From positions 2,710,001 through 2,774,000 of the forward strand of contig CP124756.1 of NCBI GenBank assembly GCA_029972225.1: a DNA stretch of 64,000 nucleotides, given 5' to 3'. The notes beneath the pieces were generated by a model that had not been told where the DNA came from, did not search any database, and was given only the letters and a program-made list of their open reading frames with translations. The stretch comes from Candidatus Thiothrix putei (lineage in GTDB: Bacteria; Pseudomonadota; Gammaproteobacteria; Thiotrichales; Thiotrichaceae). Below, one piece after another: positions 1 through 8,466 of the stretch; position 1 is the stretch's first letter; the number at the start of each line of letters is the position of its first letter. The position numbers were made by a program, and so were the translations under genes.

Positions 1-241
1 GTTCGGGTGGTACACCAAAATCGAGTAAGTAACGGTAATACGCAAACGGGAGTTCCAGCCCTGTTGGGTGTCCACTTTGCTGAAACAGCGTATTTTCCAG
101 CCCCTGTACGGGAGAGCTTTCCACACTCAACTTGGCACACAACCGCAACAACGCCTGAGCAACTGGCTGAAAAGCAAAATCTTTACGCCACAACCTCAAG
201 GGTTGCCATAAGCCGGGAATGAAAAAATCCAGTTTAATCAT
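1..241 (-). CDS. Edge-truncated RpfE-like regulatory/phosphoglycerate-mutase-like protein
   Basis: An open frame of 80 codons starts at an ATG at 241 on the minus strand and runs off the left edge. It begins MIKLDFFIPGLW and later shows QALLRL and FAYYRYLLDFG. A short hydrophobic start ending in PGL, followed by LLRL and a later FG, is typical of the RpfE-type family (related to cofactor-independent phosphoglycerate mutases). Only the N-terminus is present, so the family is tentative. The open frame and codon use support a real gene more than the short plus-strand frame opposite it. No strong ribosome binding site is visible. Confidence 0.45.
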   Translation of the reverse strand, partial: MIKLDFFIPGLWQPLRLWRKDFAFQPVAQALLRLCAKLSVESSPVQGLENTLFQQSGHPTGLELPFAYYRYLLDFGVPPE

Positions 242-356
242 GAGTATCGTTAATCATTAACTTAAAGCGTTAACTTAACTGAGGTAATATACGAAAAGCT
301 AGACTCAACAACATTTCAACTAAAGAACTTAATAACTTCTCGAAGGACTTCAGCCG

Positions 357-1292
357 TTGCTCTTACAACCCAACCACCACCAAAACCCATTTCCTTTTTT
401 TGCTGTGGATGCCGCCTTCTCTGGAGAACAATGCGCGATGCTTGAGCAGCTATTTGTGCAAGACAGTGAGTGGCAACATCGGGATGGGGCGTTTTACCGC
501 TGCTCACTGCGTGACGTTACTGACGAGATTCCTGCAACGTTTCATGCCGACATACTTGCTCGAATGCGTGAGATTACGGGATTGCCGCTTGTAGAACGTT
601 TTATGGTCACGGCGCAACGGATGCTGCCCGGACACGTCATTGGCATCCACAGCGACCGCCCGTTTTTGGGCTATGAAATTGCGCGATTGGTCTTGCAACT
701 CAATAAGCACTGGCAAGCTGAACATGGCGGGGTGCTGGAATTATTTGCCTCACCAGAGGGCGAAGCGGTCTTCAAGGTTAACCCTGAACACAACAAAGCT
801 TTTGGCTTTTTACTGCACGCAGCGTCTTATCACGGTGTCACCGAAGTGACCCAGCCACGCCAAACCGTGGTCTTCAATTTCTGGCATGTAGCGAATACGC
901 CCGAACTTGAGGCGCACATTAAAGCCTTGTTTGCTAACCTGCATTTCTCGGAATTACCCGCAGCACTCGACCCGATTGCCGCCGATGCTGAAGCAAGTTT
1001 GCCTGAAGAGGTGACATTTCGGGCAGGCACGGCGGCGATTGCGCTGCATCGTTGGGGTTATGATGCGGCAACGGTTGTGAGTGGCTACCAGTACAGTGCT
1101 GGATTGGATGGCAGTCATTCTCACGATGCAGAAACCTATGCAGCCGTGCGCCTCGCGGACTGGGTGGCGTACTTGTATCGGGATTCGTTTGATTTGGCAC
1201 GCTGGGAAATCTTGCGCAGTGAACTGGCGGGAATGGAAATGTTTACGCGCTTGTTGTCTACATGGCATCTTTGTTTACCGGAAATGTCTTGA
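357..1292 (+). CDS. 2OG-Fe(II) oxygenase family protein
   Basis: The 311-aa protein has the fold signature of the 2-oxoglutarate/Fe(II) oxygenase superfamily: a metal-binding H-x-D (GIHSDRP, about residues 97-103), then HAASYHGVTEV with the distal His, and an Arg in QPRQTVVFNFWH that would bind 2-oxoglutarate. The C-terminal part from about residue 195 has no clear family match. The start is a TTG at 357, with a GAAGGA-like Shine-Dalgarno about 10 bases upstream; no better ATG exists before the oxygenase core. The substrate is unknown. It has no co-directional partner, so it is probably transcribed alone. Confidence 0.75.
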   Translation: MLLQPNHHQNPFPFFAVDAAFSGEQCAMLEQLFVQDSEWQHRDGAFYRCSLRDVTDEIPATFHADILARMREITGLPLVERFMVTAQRMLPGHVIGIHSDRPFLGYEIARLVLQLNKHWQAEHGGVLELFASPEGEAVFKVNPEHNKAFGFLLHAASYHGVTEVTQPRQTVVFNFWHVANTPELEAHIKALFANLHFSELPAALDPIAADAEASLPEEVTFRAGTAAIALHRWGYDAATVVSGYQYSAGLDGSHSHDAETYAAVRLADWVAYLYRDSFDLARWEILRSELAGMEMFTRLLSTWHLCLPEMS

Positions 1293-1295
1293 ACT

Positions 1296-1376
1296 GGGAT
1301 TTTTAGGATTTAAGGATTAATAGGATGAAGAGGGGGTCTTCTCTTCCATCCTGCTCATCCTTAAATCCTAAAAATC
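1296..1376. repeat. Long imperfect inverted repeat (GATTTTTAGGATTTAAGGAT family)
   Basis: The left arm reads GATTTTTAGGATTTAAGGAT and the right arm is its complement ending in ATCCTAAAAATC, with further pairing through AGGATGAAGAG and CTTCCATCCT. It lies just after the oxygenase stop. Repeats of this wording are common intergenic palindromes in many bacterial genomes. It could act as a terminator, but there is no clean T-run. Confidence 0.6.
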
Positions 1377-1400
1377 ATGGTTCAGACAATCAAAGGGGTT

Positions 1401-1490
1401 TTACCGCTCTGACGTGGCCCCCGTAATCGACATCACCGGGAAACCCACAGCCAACTTTTTCAATAAATCCGCAGCGTTACGCTTAATCAT
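1401..1490 (-). pseudogene. Remnant of an AAA_14/DUF4143-type ATP-binding protein
   Basis: A 29-codon frame begins MIKRNAADLLKKLAVGFP and continues VMSITGATSER before a stop. This is the standard N-terminus of the AAA_14/DUF4143 ATPase family, which normally runs on as a P-loop of the form ITGPRQSGKTTL. Here it breaks at the P-loop, so only a decayed stub is left. The family assignment rests on this N-terminus alone. Confidence 0.45.
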
Positions 1491-1705
1491 GGCTAATCAC
1501 AACCTCAATTCCTGATTAGCCAAGTATGCGGTTCTGGCAGGCAAAAGAAAACCCCGCCTTACGGTTAAACATGCCACTTCCCACTTTTCGGTTAGGTCGT
1601 ATTACACGGGAGGATACGCTACAATCCCTTGAAATTACTGGCATCCAGTCAGGATGACGTTTTTAAGAACAACATTAGGCCACCTAATAGTAGGAGGAAG
1701 CGTTT

Positions 1706-2125
1706 GTGCAACTCACCCCATTCGAAGAAGAAGTGTTGAGTAGTATCCTATGGCAGCTTGAAGGTTATAGACTTGGTAAGGTTACTGAAAGGGTTACAAA
1801 GAGAATTTTGCGTGCAACTCTCAGAAGAATTAAACCGAAGCTCGTAGCGAGAAGTGCGAGCGTGGTTCCTAGTGTGGCTGTGGAAGTTGGCCATGCTGTA
1901 CCTGTAAACGTTATTGTTCAAAAGATAATGGATAGTAACATTATGGATGAGCGCGAACTTATGGATGTGGTTGGATTGCTTCTTGTGGCTGTTGAGCTAA
2001 CAAAGGATGAACATAAGGTTATTCTCAAACATCACAAATTGCAGAGTGATATGCCTGCTGGGTGGGATGGTATTTGTCCATTTGCCAGATACAAGACGGC
2101 TGGAATAGAAGTCAAGATGCTATGA
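1706..2125 (+). CDS. Hypothetical protein (139 aa)
   Basis: I do not recognise this protein. It starts at a GTG (1706) behind a strong Shine-Dalgarno, TAGGAGGAAG, at 1691-1700, which makes translation likely. The N-terminal third is basic and helical (KVTERVTKRILRATLRR); the middle is hydrophobic with no clear membrane segment; the C-terminus contains PAGWDGICPFARY. It has no signal peptide and no known motif. It stands alone between a non-coding stretch and the VapBC pair. The bases from 1491 to 1690 hold no gene that I can see. Confidence 0.6.
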   Translation: MQLTPFEEEVLSSILWQLEGYRLGKVTERVTKRILRATLRRIKPKLVARSASVVPSVAVEVGHAVPVNVIVQKIMDSNIMDERELMDVVGLLLVAVELTKDEHKVILKHHKLQSDMPAGWDGICPFARYKTAGIEVKML

Positions 2126-2209
2126 TATTCATCATCTAACTATTGGAGCGCACTTCCGCTACGCGGAAGGTGCTCAACGCGGCATTAGAGTGAATTCAAT
2201 AGCTATCCA

Positions 2210-2608
2210 CTAAACCCAATTCTCCAACCTCAACTCAACAACCCGCTTAAACTCATCGGTGTTATTGGTCACTACCGTCAAGCTATTAGCTAACGCTGTC
2301 GCGGCAATTTGCAAATCATAAGCCCCAATGGGCGTACCTTTTTGCTTGAGGTCGGCACGAATCCGGGCAGCTTGTTTCGCATCCTCAGAGGTAAAGTCGA
2401 GGATAGTCATCGGACGCAGGAATTTTTCCAACGCCGCCAAGTTGCGTTTGTGAGCCTGACTATTTTCAACGCCATAATACAATTCAAACACCGTAACGGC
2501 TGAAATGAACACTTGCGCTGGTTTCAATGCCGTAAAGCGCAGCAACACTTCTGGTGGTTTTTCCTTGATGAGGTAAATACAGATGTTGGTATCCAGCAGG
2601 TACTTCAT
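2210..2608 (-). CDS. vapC: Type II toxin VapC, PIN-domain ribonuclease
   Basis: The 132-aa PIN-domain protein begins MKYLLDTNICIYLIK, with the first acidic residue of the active site in LLDTN. Further conserved acids are in VFELYYGVENS, GAYDLQIAATAL and VTNNTDEFKRV, the expected order for VapC-type RNases. The ATG at 2608 is chosen because the antitoxin TGA overlaps it as TGATG, a usual coupling in vapBC, and because homologs begin at this motif. A longer upstream frame exists but would encode unrelated Arg-rich sequence. VapC toxins generally cut tRNA or rRNA; the target here is unknown. Confidence 0.88.
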   Translation of the reverse strand: MKYLLDTNICIYLIKEKPPEVLLRFTALKPAQVFISAVTVFELYYGVENSQAHKRNLAALEKFLRPMTILDFTSEDAKQAARIRADLKQKGTPIGAYDLQIAATALANSLTVVTNNTDEFKRVVELRLENWV

Positions 2609-2835
2609 CACCACTCCCGCTCTTGCACGGCAGGCTGGTCGCGCCCTTGCGCCATGAAATCGTCTGAAAACTGTTCGATGGCAAGCAGCCAATCGTCCCA
2701 AGATTGCTCTAGTGGTTCAAGGATAATGCGATTGCCATCACGGGAAATTTTGACTTCAGTACCCGACAACCGGAAGGCTTTAGGTAAACGAATAGCTTGT
2801 GAACGCCCATTCTGAAAGATTTTTGCTGTTTGCAT
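2608..2835 (-). CDS. vapB: Type II antitoxin VapB, AbrB-type DNA-binding
   Basis: The 75-aa protein begins MQTAKIFQNGRSQAIRLP, the swapped-hairpin AbrB/SpoVT fold typical of VapB. Its acidic, tryptophan-rich C-terminus (QSWDDWLLAIEQFSDDF) is likely the toxin-binding arm. It precedes vapC and overlaps it by one base. The ATG at 2835 is preferred to an ATG 18 bases upstream because the AbrB fold starts there. VapB should repress its own promoter with VapC, in keeping with the palindrome just upstream. Confidence 0.88.
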   Translation of the reverse strand: MQTAKIFQNGRSQAIRLPKAFRLSGTEVKISRDGNRIILEPLEQSWDDWLLAIEQFSDDFMAQGRDQPAVQEREW

Positions 2836-2852
2836 CACGCGCCCCCTCATCA

Positions 2853-2897
2853 AAAAGTATATACCAAAAATATAGACTTTTTACCGCATGAATTCAA
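2853..2897 (-). promoter_or_regulatory. Probable vapBC promoter and operator palindrome
   Basis: An inverted repeat, AAAAGTATATA (2853-2863) and TATAGACTTTT (2871-2881), lies directly upstream of vapB, with arms matching at 10 of 11 bases. On the minus strand a possible promoter overlaps it: TTGAAT (2892-2897), 16 bases, then CTATAT (2870-2875). An operator over the promoter fits the autoregulation usual for vapBC. Confidence 0.45.
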
Positions 2898-2909
2898 GCC
2901 TTACCCACA

Positions 2910-2932
2910 AAAGAAAACCCCGACTAGCGGGG
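2910..2932 (-). terminator. Rho-independent terminator of groES-groEL
   Basis: On the minus strand a CCCCG/CGGGG stem with a 5-base loop (2918-2932) is followed by a TTTTCTTT run (2910-2917), 29 bases past the groEL stop. Confidence 0.75.
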
Positions 2933-2960
2933 CTTTCTTCGGAAGCAGTGAAGCCGCAGC

Positions 2961-4610
<1,650 letters not shown>

Positions 4611-4617
4611 TTAAAAT

Positions 4618-4908
4618 TTAGCCTTCGATAATCGCCAGCAGATCTTCTTCGCGCATGATCAAGACTTCTTGACCATCCATTTTTACTGCTGTACCGGCGT
4701 ATTTACCAAACAGAACTTTGTCACCGACTTTTACTTGCAGCGCGATACGCTCATTGTCATCGCCAACTTTGCCGGGGCCTACCGCGAGGACTTCGCCGCG
4801 ATCAGGCTTTTCAGTAGCATTGTCAGGGATGATGATGCCGCTGGCAGTTTTGCGCTCTTCTTCCATACGGCGTACTACAACGCGGTCATGTAATGGACGG
4901 ATATTCAT
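4618..4908 (-). CDS. groS: Co-chaperonin GroES (Hsp10)
   Basis: The 96-aa lid protein begins [14 protein letters not shown]. It has the mobile loop [14 protein letters not shown], which contacts GroEL, and ends [10 protein letters not shown]. The ATG at 4908 is chosen over an ATG six codons upstream because the family begins at this motif and a GAGGAG-like site lies just before it. It is the first gene of groES-groEL. Confidence 0.98.
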   Translation of the reverse strand: MNIRPLHDRVVVRRMEEERKTASGIIIPDNATEKPDRGEVLAVGPGKVGDDNERIALQVKVGDKVLFGKYAGTAVKMDGQEVLIMREEDLLAIIEG

Positions 4909-4956
4909 GGTCAGTATTCTCCTCAAACCAATAGGATTAGGACATTAGGGTTGTTG

Positions 4957-4983
4957 TTAGCACTCAAGGCTAGTGAGTGCTAA
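4957..4983. promoter_or_regulatory. CIRCE operator (HrcA binding site)
   Basis: TTAGCACTC, 9 bases, then GAGTGCTAA: a perfect match to the CIRCE consensus, 49 bases before the groES start. It implies repression by HrcA, although hrcA is not in this window. Confidence 0.95.
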
Positions 4984-5010
4984 TAATAGGGATGGCTAGG
5001 GCAAAGTCAA
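4983..5010 (-). promoter_or_regulatory. Sigma-70-type groES promoter
   Basis: On the minus strand TTGACT (5005-5010), 16 bases, then TATTAT (4983-4988). CIRCE lies directly downstream over the expected transcription start. The -35 box overlaps the stop codon of fxsA. Confidence 0.7.
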
Positions 5011-5477
5011 GGGCGGTCGAGTGAATTTTTTGTATCATCGGTATGGCGAATGACTTCGCCTTCGATGTCAGAGCCGTGAGTGCGTGACGTTTGTGTGTAT
5101 TGAAACCCCGAAGCAGACACCACTCCGTTCTTGAGAACAGCTTTGACCAATAGGTAACGGGTTGGAGGAAACAGCAAGATTAACCCCAGCATGTCAGTAA
5201 AAAAACCGGGGATGATGAAGAGCAAACCGCTGAGTAACATCATGCTGCCTTCCAGCAAAGACTTTGCCGGACGTTGCCCAGCTTGCATATCGTGTTGAAA
5301 TTTTGCCAACGAGGATAGCCCTTGGTGACGTAATAAATACATCCCAAAGAAGCCAGAAAGGATTAATAACAGAATCGTCGTCAATGCCCCAATGGCACTG
5401 CCGACTTTGATGAGCAACCACAATTCAATGAACGGAATCGCTAACAGTAACCAAAAAAACACGGGGAAACGACGCAT
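5007..5477 (-). CDS. fxsA: FxsA family membrane protein
   Basis: The 156-aa protein begins MRRFPVFFWLLLAIPFIEL, the conserved FxsA start, and has about four membrane segments: near residues 5-22, 27-45, a short one after the GQRPAKSLLEGS loop, and FIIPGFFTDMLGLILLFPP near 85-105. FxsA-type proteins are inner-membrane proteins first linked to phage exclusion by F plasmid; their biochemical role is not settled. An ATG five codons upstream (5492) is also possible. It lies upstream of groES on the same strand, and its stop overlaps the groES -35 box. Confidence 0.88.
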   Translation of the reverse strand: MRRFPVFFWLLLAIPFIELWLLIKVGSAIGALTTILLLILSGFFGMYLLRHQGLSSLAKFQHDMQAGQRPAKSLLEGSMMLLSGLLFIIPGFFTDMLGLILLFPPTRYLLVKAVLKNGVVSASGFQYTQTSRTHGSDIEGEVIRHTDDTKNSLDRP

Positions 5478-5555
5478 GACACAAGATTCCATTCAAACCA
5501 ATTGTGTTGACTATATCGGTCTTAAGAATGGCTTTTCAAGGCAACCCTATAAAAA

Positions 5556-7535
5556 TCAGGCCGCTTTCACGTCAACACCCCGCTCACTCTGAAGGCGATC
5601 ACGCAACTGCACCAGCGGAATCGGGCGACCACAATAATACCCTTGAGCAAAATCCACCCCAATCTGCCGCAGACGCACCAAGGTTTCACCGTCTTCCACT
5701 AATTCGGCAATGGTCAGTAAATTCATCACCTGCCCTACTTCATGCACTGCTTTTACCATTGCCGCATCGACAGGACTGGAAACCAAATTATGTACAAAAT
5801 TACCGTCAATTTTCAGGTAACTCAGCGGCAATTCACGCAAGTAACTGAGAGAAGAAAAACCGCTGCCGAAATCATCCAGTACCAAATGGCAACCCAGACT
5901 ATGCAAGGCGTTCATCACCCGTTTCGCGTGGACGAAATTACTGATGGCCACCGATTCGGAAATCTCGAAACAAATCATGCCGGGATCAATACCAAACTGC
6001 TTAATCTGCTGCTCCACATAAGGAAATAATCTCGCATCCTGCACGGACTGTCCTGACAAATTAATCATCAAACGTGTTTCCATGCAGGGAGTACCATTGT
6101 TGTTATCACCACGGCAACCTGCCAACATTTCCAAGGCTTTACGGATAATCCAACGATCAATGCTCGTCATCAAATCAAGACGATCAGCAACTGGCAAAAA
6201 ACTACCGGGGTTCAGCAGTGCCTGGCGGAAAGGTAAACGTAGTAACACCTCATACTGACGAAAGCTTTGATTACGCCCTGTATGCAAAGGAACAACCGGT
6301 TGCGCAAACAGAATAAAACGGTCTTCACGTAGCGCATCTTTGAGTAACTTGCTCCAGTCATGCACCCGCTGGTTGGACATTTGCTCACGCTTTTCTTCGG
6401 CATGAATAAAGACTTGATTACGACCCAAAGCTTTTGCGGTATAACATGCCTTATCCGCGTCCGAGAACAACTGCTTAATCTGAAGATTAGAAGCTGGCAT
6501 AAACTCTATTAAACCGACACTAGCCCCAATAGAAAACACCTTACCTTCCCAGCTAAAACGGAAATTACGCAGCTCAGTTAAAATAGACTCCATGATGGTA
6601 CGGCCTTTTTCTAAGCCGCAACCCTCTAAAAATACTGCAAACTCATCCCCGCCAATACGCGCCACCTTATCAGAGCGACGTACCGAACGACGAAAGATCT
6701 GTGCGACCTGCTTAAGTAACTCATCGCCAGCCAAATGCCCACAAGTATCATTGATAATCTTAAAATTATCCAGATCCACACTTGCCAACACATGACTGCG
6801 GGTAAGCGCAGAAGTATCATGTGCAAGTTGCTCGACATATTGTTCAAAACTGGTACGATTCATCAAATCCGTTAATGCATCACGCGACGCCTGACGGTAT
6901 AGACGGTTAATGACTTTTCGATCAGCGGTAACATCCCGGAAAATAAAGACAACTGCTTTACAGTGTTCCAATATACACGTTGTATTTAACTCAACGAAAC
7001 GCTCTTCTCCAATACGCGGATATAACTTCACCTGTCCAAATTGCAGCGGGTAATTAGGGTGAAGTATATTAGTCTCAAATGCCTTCTCACCGATGGGATT
7101 ACCCTGTAAATCTTCCAGTTTCAATACATGCCTGACATGCTCTCCCAATACTTTGTCACGTTGCCATAATGTCAACTTTTCAGCACTCGTGTTCATATAA
7201 GTGATAACACCTTGCTGATTCGCAACGATCACCCCACCTGCTAATGCATCTAAGACCCACTCGGTATTAACCTGTTCTGAAGAAGATTTAGGCTCTATTG
7301 CCTTGTCATGCATTTTCATAACGTCGGTTACTACCTCACTCCGCCTAAGACGAACGAGCAGGAAAACCGCAGCAACTTGAGCAGTAAGCATCACTAACAA
7401 TAAATGAGGCACACTATCTGTCAAAAAAGACAGCTTATCTGCCATCGTAGTCTTGTTTAGCTGGCCGCTGGACATTACCCAGACAAAAACAACTGCCAAC
7501 GCAACCAATGACAGGATTGAAATGACAAATCGCAT
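5556..7535 (-). CDS. Membrane-anchored PAS-GGDEF-EAL protein (cyclic di-GMP turnover)
   Basis: This 659-aa protein has two N-terminal membrane segments (about residues 3-22 and 45-62). A PAS domain follows (about 90-205, starting LDALAGGVIVANQQG), then a GGDEF domain with an intact GGDEF signature near residue 300, then an EAL domain. In the EAL domain the signature reads EVL (YEVLLRL) in place of EAL, but the downstream metal and catalytic motifs are present (INLSGQ, ISESVAI, DDFGSGFSSLSYL, LKIDGNF). It probably makes and/or degrades cyclic di-GMP in response to a PAS signal. The ATG at 7535 is used, with AGGGGGA 6 bases before it. No operon partner is visible. Confidence 0.93.
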   Translation of the reverse strand: MRFVISILSLVALAVVFVWVMSSGQLNKTTMADKLSFLTDSVPHLLLVMLTAQVAAVFLLVRLRRSEVVTDVMKMHDKAIEPKSSSEQVNTEWVLDALAGGVIVANQQGVITYMNTSAEKLTLWQRDKVLGEHVRHVLKLEDLQGNPIGEKAFETNILHPNYPLQFGQVKLYPRIGEERFVELNTTCILEHCKAVVFIFRDVTADRKVINRLYRQASRDALTDLMNRTSFEQYVEQLAHDTSALTRSHVLASVDLDNFKIINDTCGHLAGDELLKQVAQIFRRSVRRSDKVARIGGDEFAVFLEGCGLEKGRTIMESILTELRNFRFSWEGKVFSIGASVGLIEFMPASNLQIKQLFSDADKACYTAKALGRNQVFIHAEEKREQMSNQRVHDWSKLLKDALREDRFILFAQPVVPLHTGRNQSFRQYEVLLRLPFRQALLNPGSFLPVADRLDLMTSIDRWIIRKALEMLAGCRGDNNNGTPCMETRLMINLSGQSVQDARLFPYVEQQIKQFGIDPGMICFEISESVAISNFVHAKRVMNALHSLGCHLVLDDFGSGFSSLSYLRELPLSYLKIDGNFVHNLVSSPVDAAMVKAVHEVGQVMNLLTIAELVEDGETLVRLRQIGVDFAQGYYCGRPIPLVQLRDRLQSERGVDVKAA

Positions 7536-7606
7536 CAAATCCCCCTAAAAATAGGCATTTCTATAATAATTATGATTAAATATTACCCCTAATTATAACT
7601 AAACCA

Positions 7607-7760
7607 CTTGACAATTGCCACTCCGTCTGTCTGATAAAAAACAATCAACAGCAAAGCATTACATCTCCAACCTGCCATTAACAATATAATCTTATTTTCT
7701 AAAATAATATTCATTTTATTAAAACCCTGCTTGACAATTTGATTAAAGAACGAGAACATT
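7607..7760 (+). promoter_or_regulatory. AT-rich promoter region of the H-NS-like gene
   Basis: Two perfect -35 boxes (TTGACA) occur at 7607 and 7731. The first is followed after about 18 bases by TGATAA; the second has only a weak -10 (AACATT). The whole 7539-7806 gap is AT-rich, as is usual upstream of hns-type genes, which often bind their own protein. Confidence 0.45.
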
Positions 7761-7806
7761 AAGAAACTATATTTTTAAACATAATGCAAAAGGAAAGGTG
7801 TTATTC

Positions 7807-8127
7807 ATGTCCAATCTTGACATTTCCAATCTCAGTGTTGCAGAACTCGAAAGACTTAAAGGTAGTATTGACAATGCCATTGCCAATCGCCGTGACAGTG
7901 AATTATCTAGTTTACGTGAGGCAATCGAAGACATGATTGCTCAATCAGGCTTTACCCTAGAAGAAGTCATGCAAGCACGTTCAACTAAAAAACGTGTTGT
8001 TAAAGCCAAATACAGTAACCCCAATAATCCAGAACAAACATGGAGTGGGCGTGGCAGAAAACCAGGCTGGGTCGAAGAATGGACATCGACAGGTCGTGAC
8101 TTAAATGATTGCTTAATTCCAGAATGA
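7807..8127 (+). CDS. H-NS family nucleoid-associated protein
   Basis: The 106-aa protein has a coiled N-terminal oligomerisation half (LSVAELERLKGSIDNAIANR) and a C-terminal DNA-binding half with KYSNPNNPEQTWSGRGRKP. The TWSGRGRKP motif is the AT-hook-like loop of the H-NS/BpH3 group. The ATG at 7807 is supported by AGGAAAGG at 7791-7798. It would silence AT-rich and horizontally acquired DNA, of which this window holds a great deal. A hairpin follows the gene. Confidence 0.92.
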   Translation: MSNLDISNLSVAELERLKGSIDNAIANRRDSELSSLREAIEDMIAQSGFTLEEVMQARSTKKRVVKAKYSNPNNPEQTWSGRGRKPGWVEEWTSTGRDLNDCLIPE

Positions 8128-8148
8128 GTCTAATCGGTATCTAAACCA

Positions 8149-8181
8149 TGACGAAAGCCTACTTACATCAGGCTTTCGTCA
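8149..8181. terminator. Perfect 12-bp hairpin after the H-NS-like gene
   Basis: TGACGAAAGCCT (8149-8160) pairs with AGGCTTTCGTCA (8170-8181) across a 9-base loop. It lacks a strong T-run, so it could be a weak terminator or a transcript-stabilising stem. Confidence 0.6.
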
Positions 8182-8466
8182 CTGTAGTTCTTAACCAGCC
8201 AGTGTGTTGTACTTAAACCACTAATGTTGCATAAACAACAACTTTCAATGTCGACATCAAATATTTCTTTTGCATAACAAACAAAAACACTCAATATGAA
8301 GCAAAATGGTGCGAAGATATTTTGCTGATCCACTGCATTTACTCTACTATTACCCGAACTCAATTAAACCACGCTGAAAGATGACGGACTGTCTACTTGT
8401 AATGACGACCCTGCCGGATCAGGCTACCGCCTTATTCCTTGTGTGCAGGTTAGAGAGCACCCAACA

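Noticed and set aside
7..222. Plus-strand 71-codon frame at the left edge
   Set aside because: The opposite strand gives an uninterrupted family-like N-terminus to the edge.
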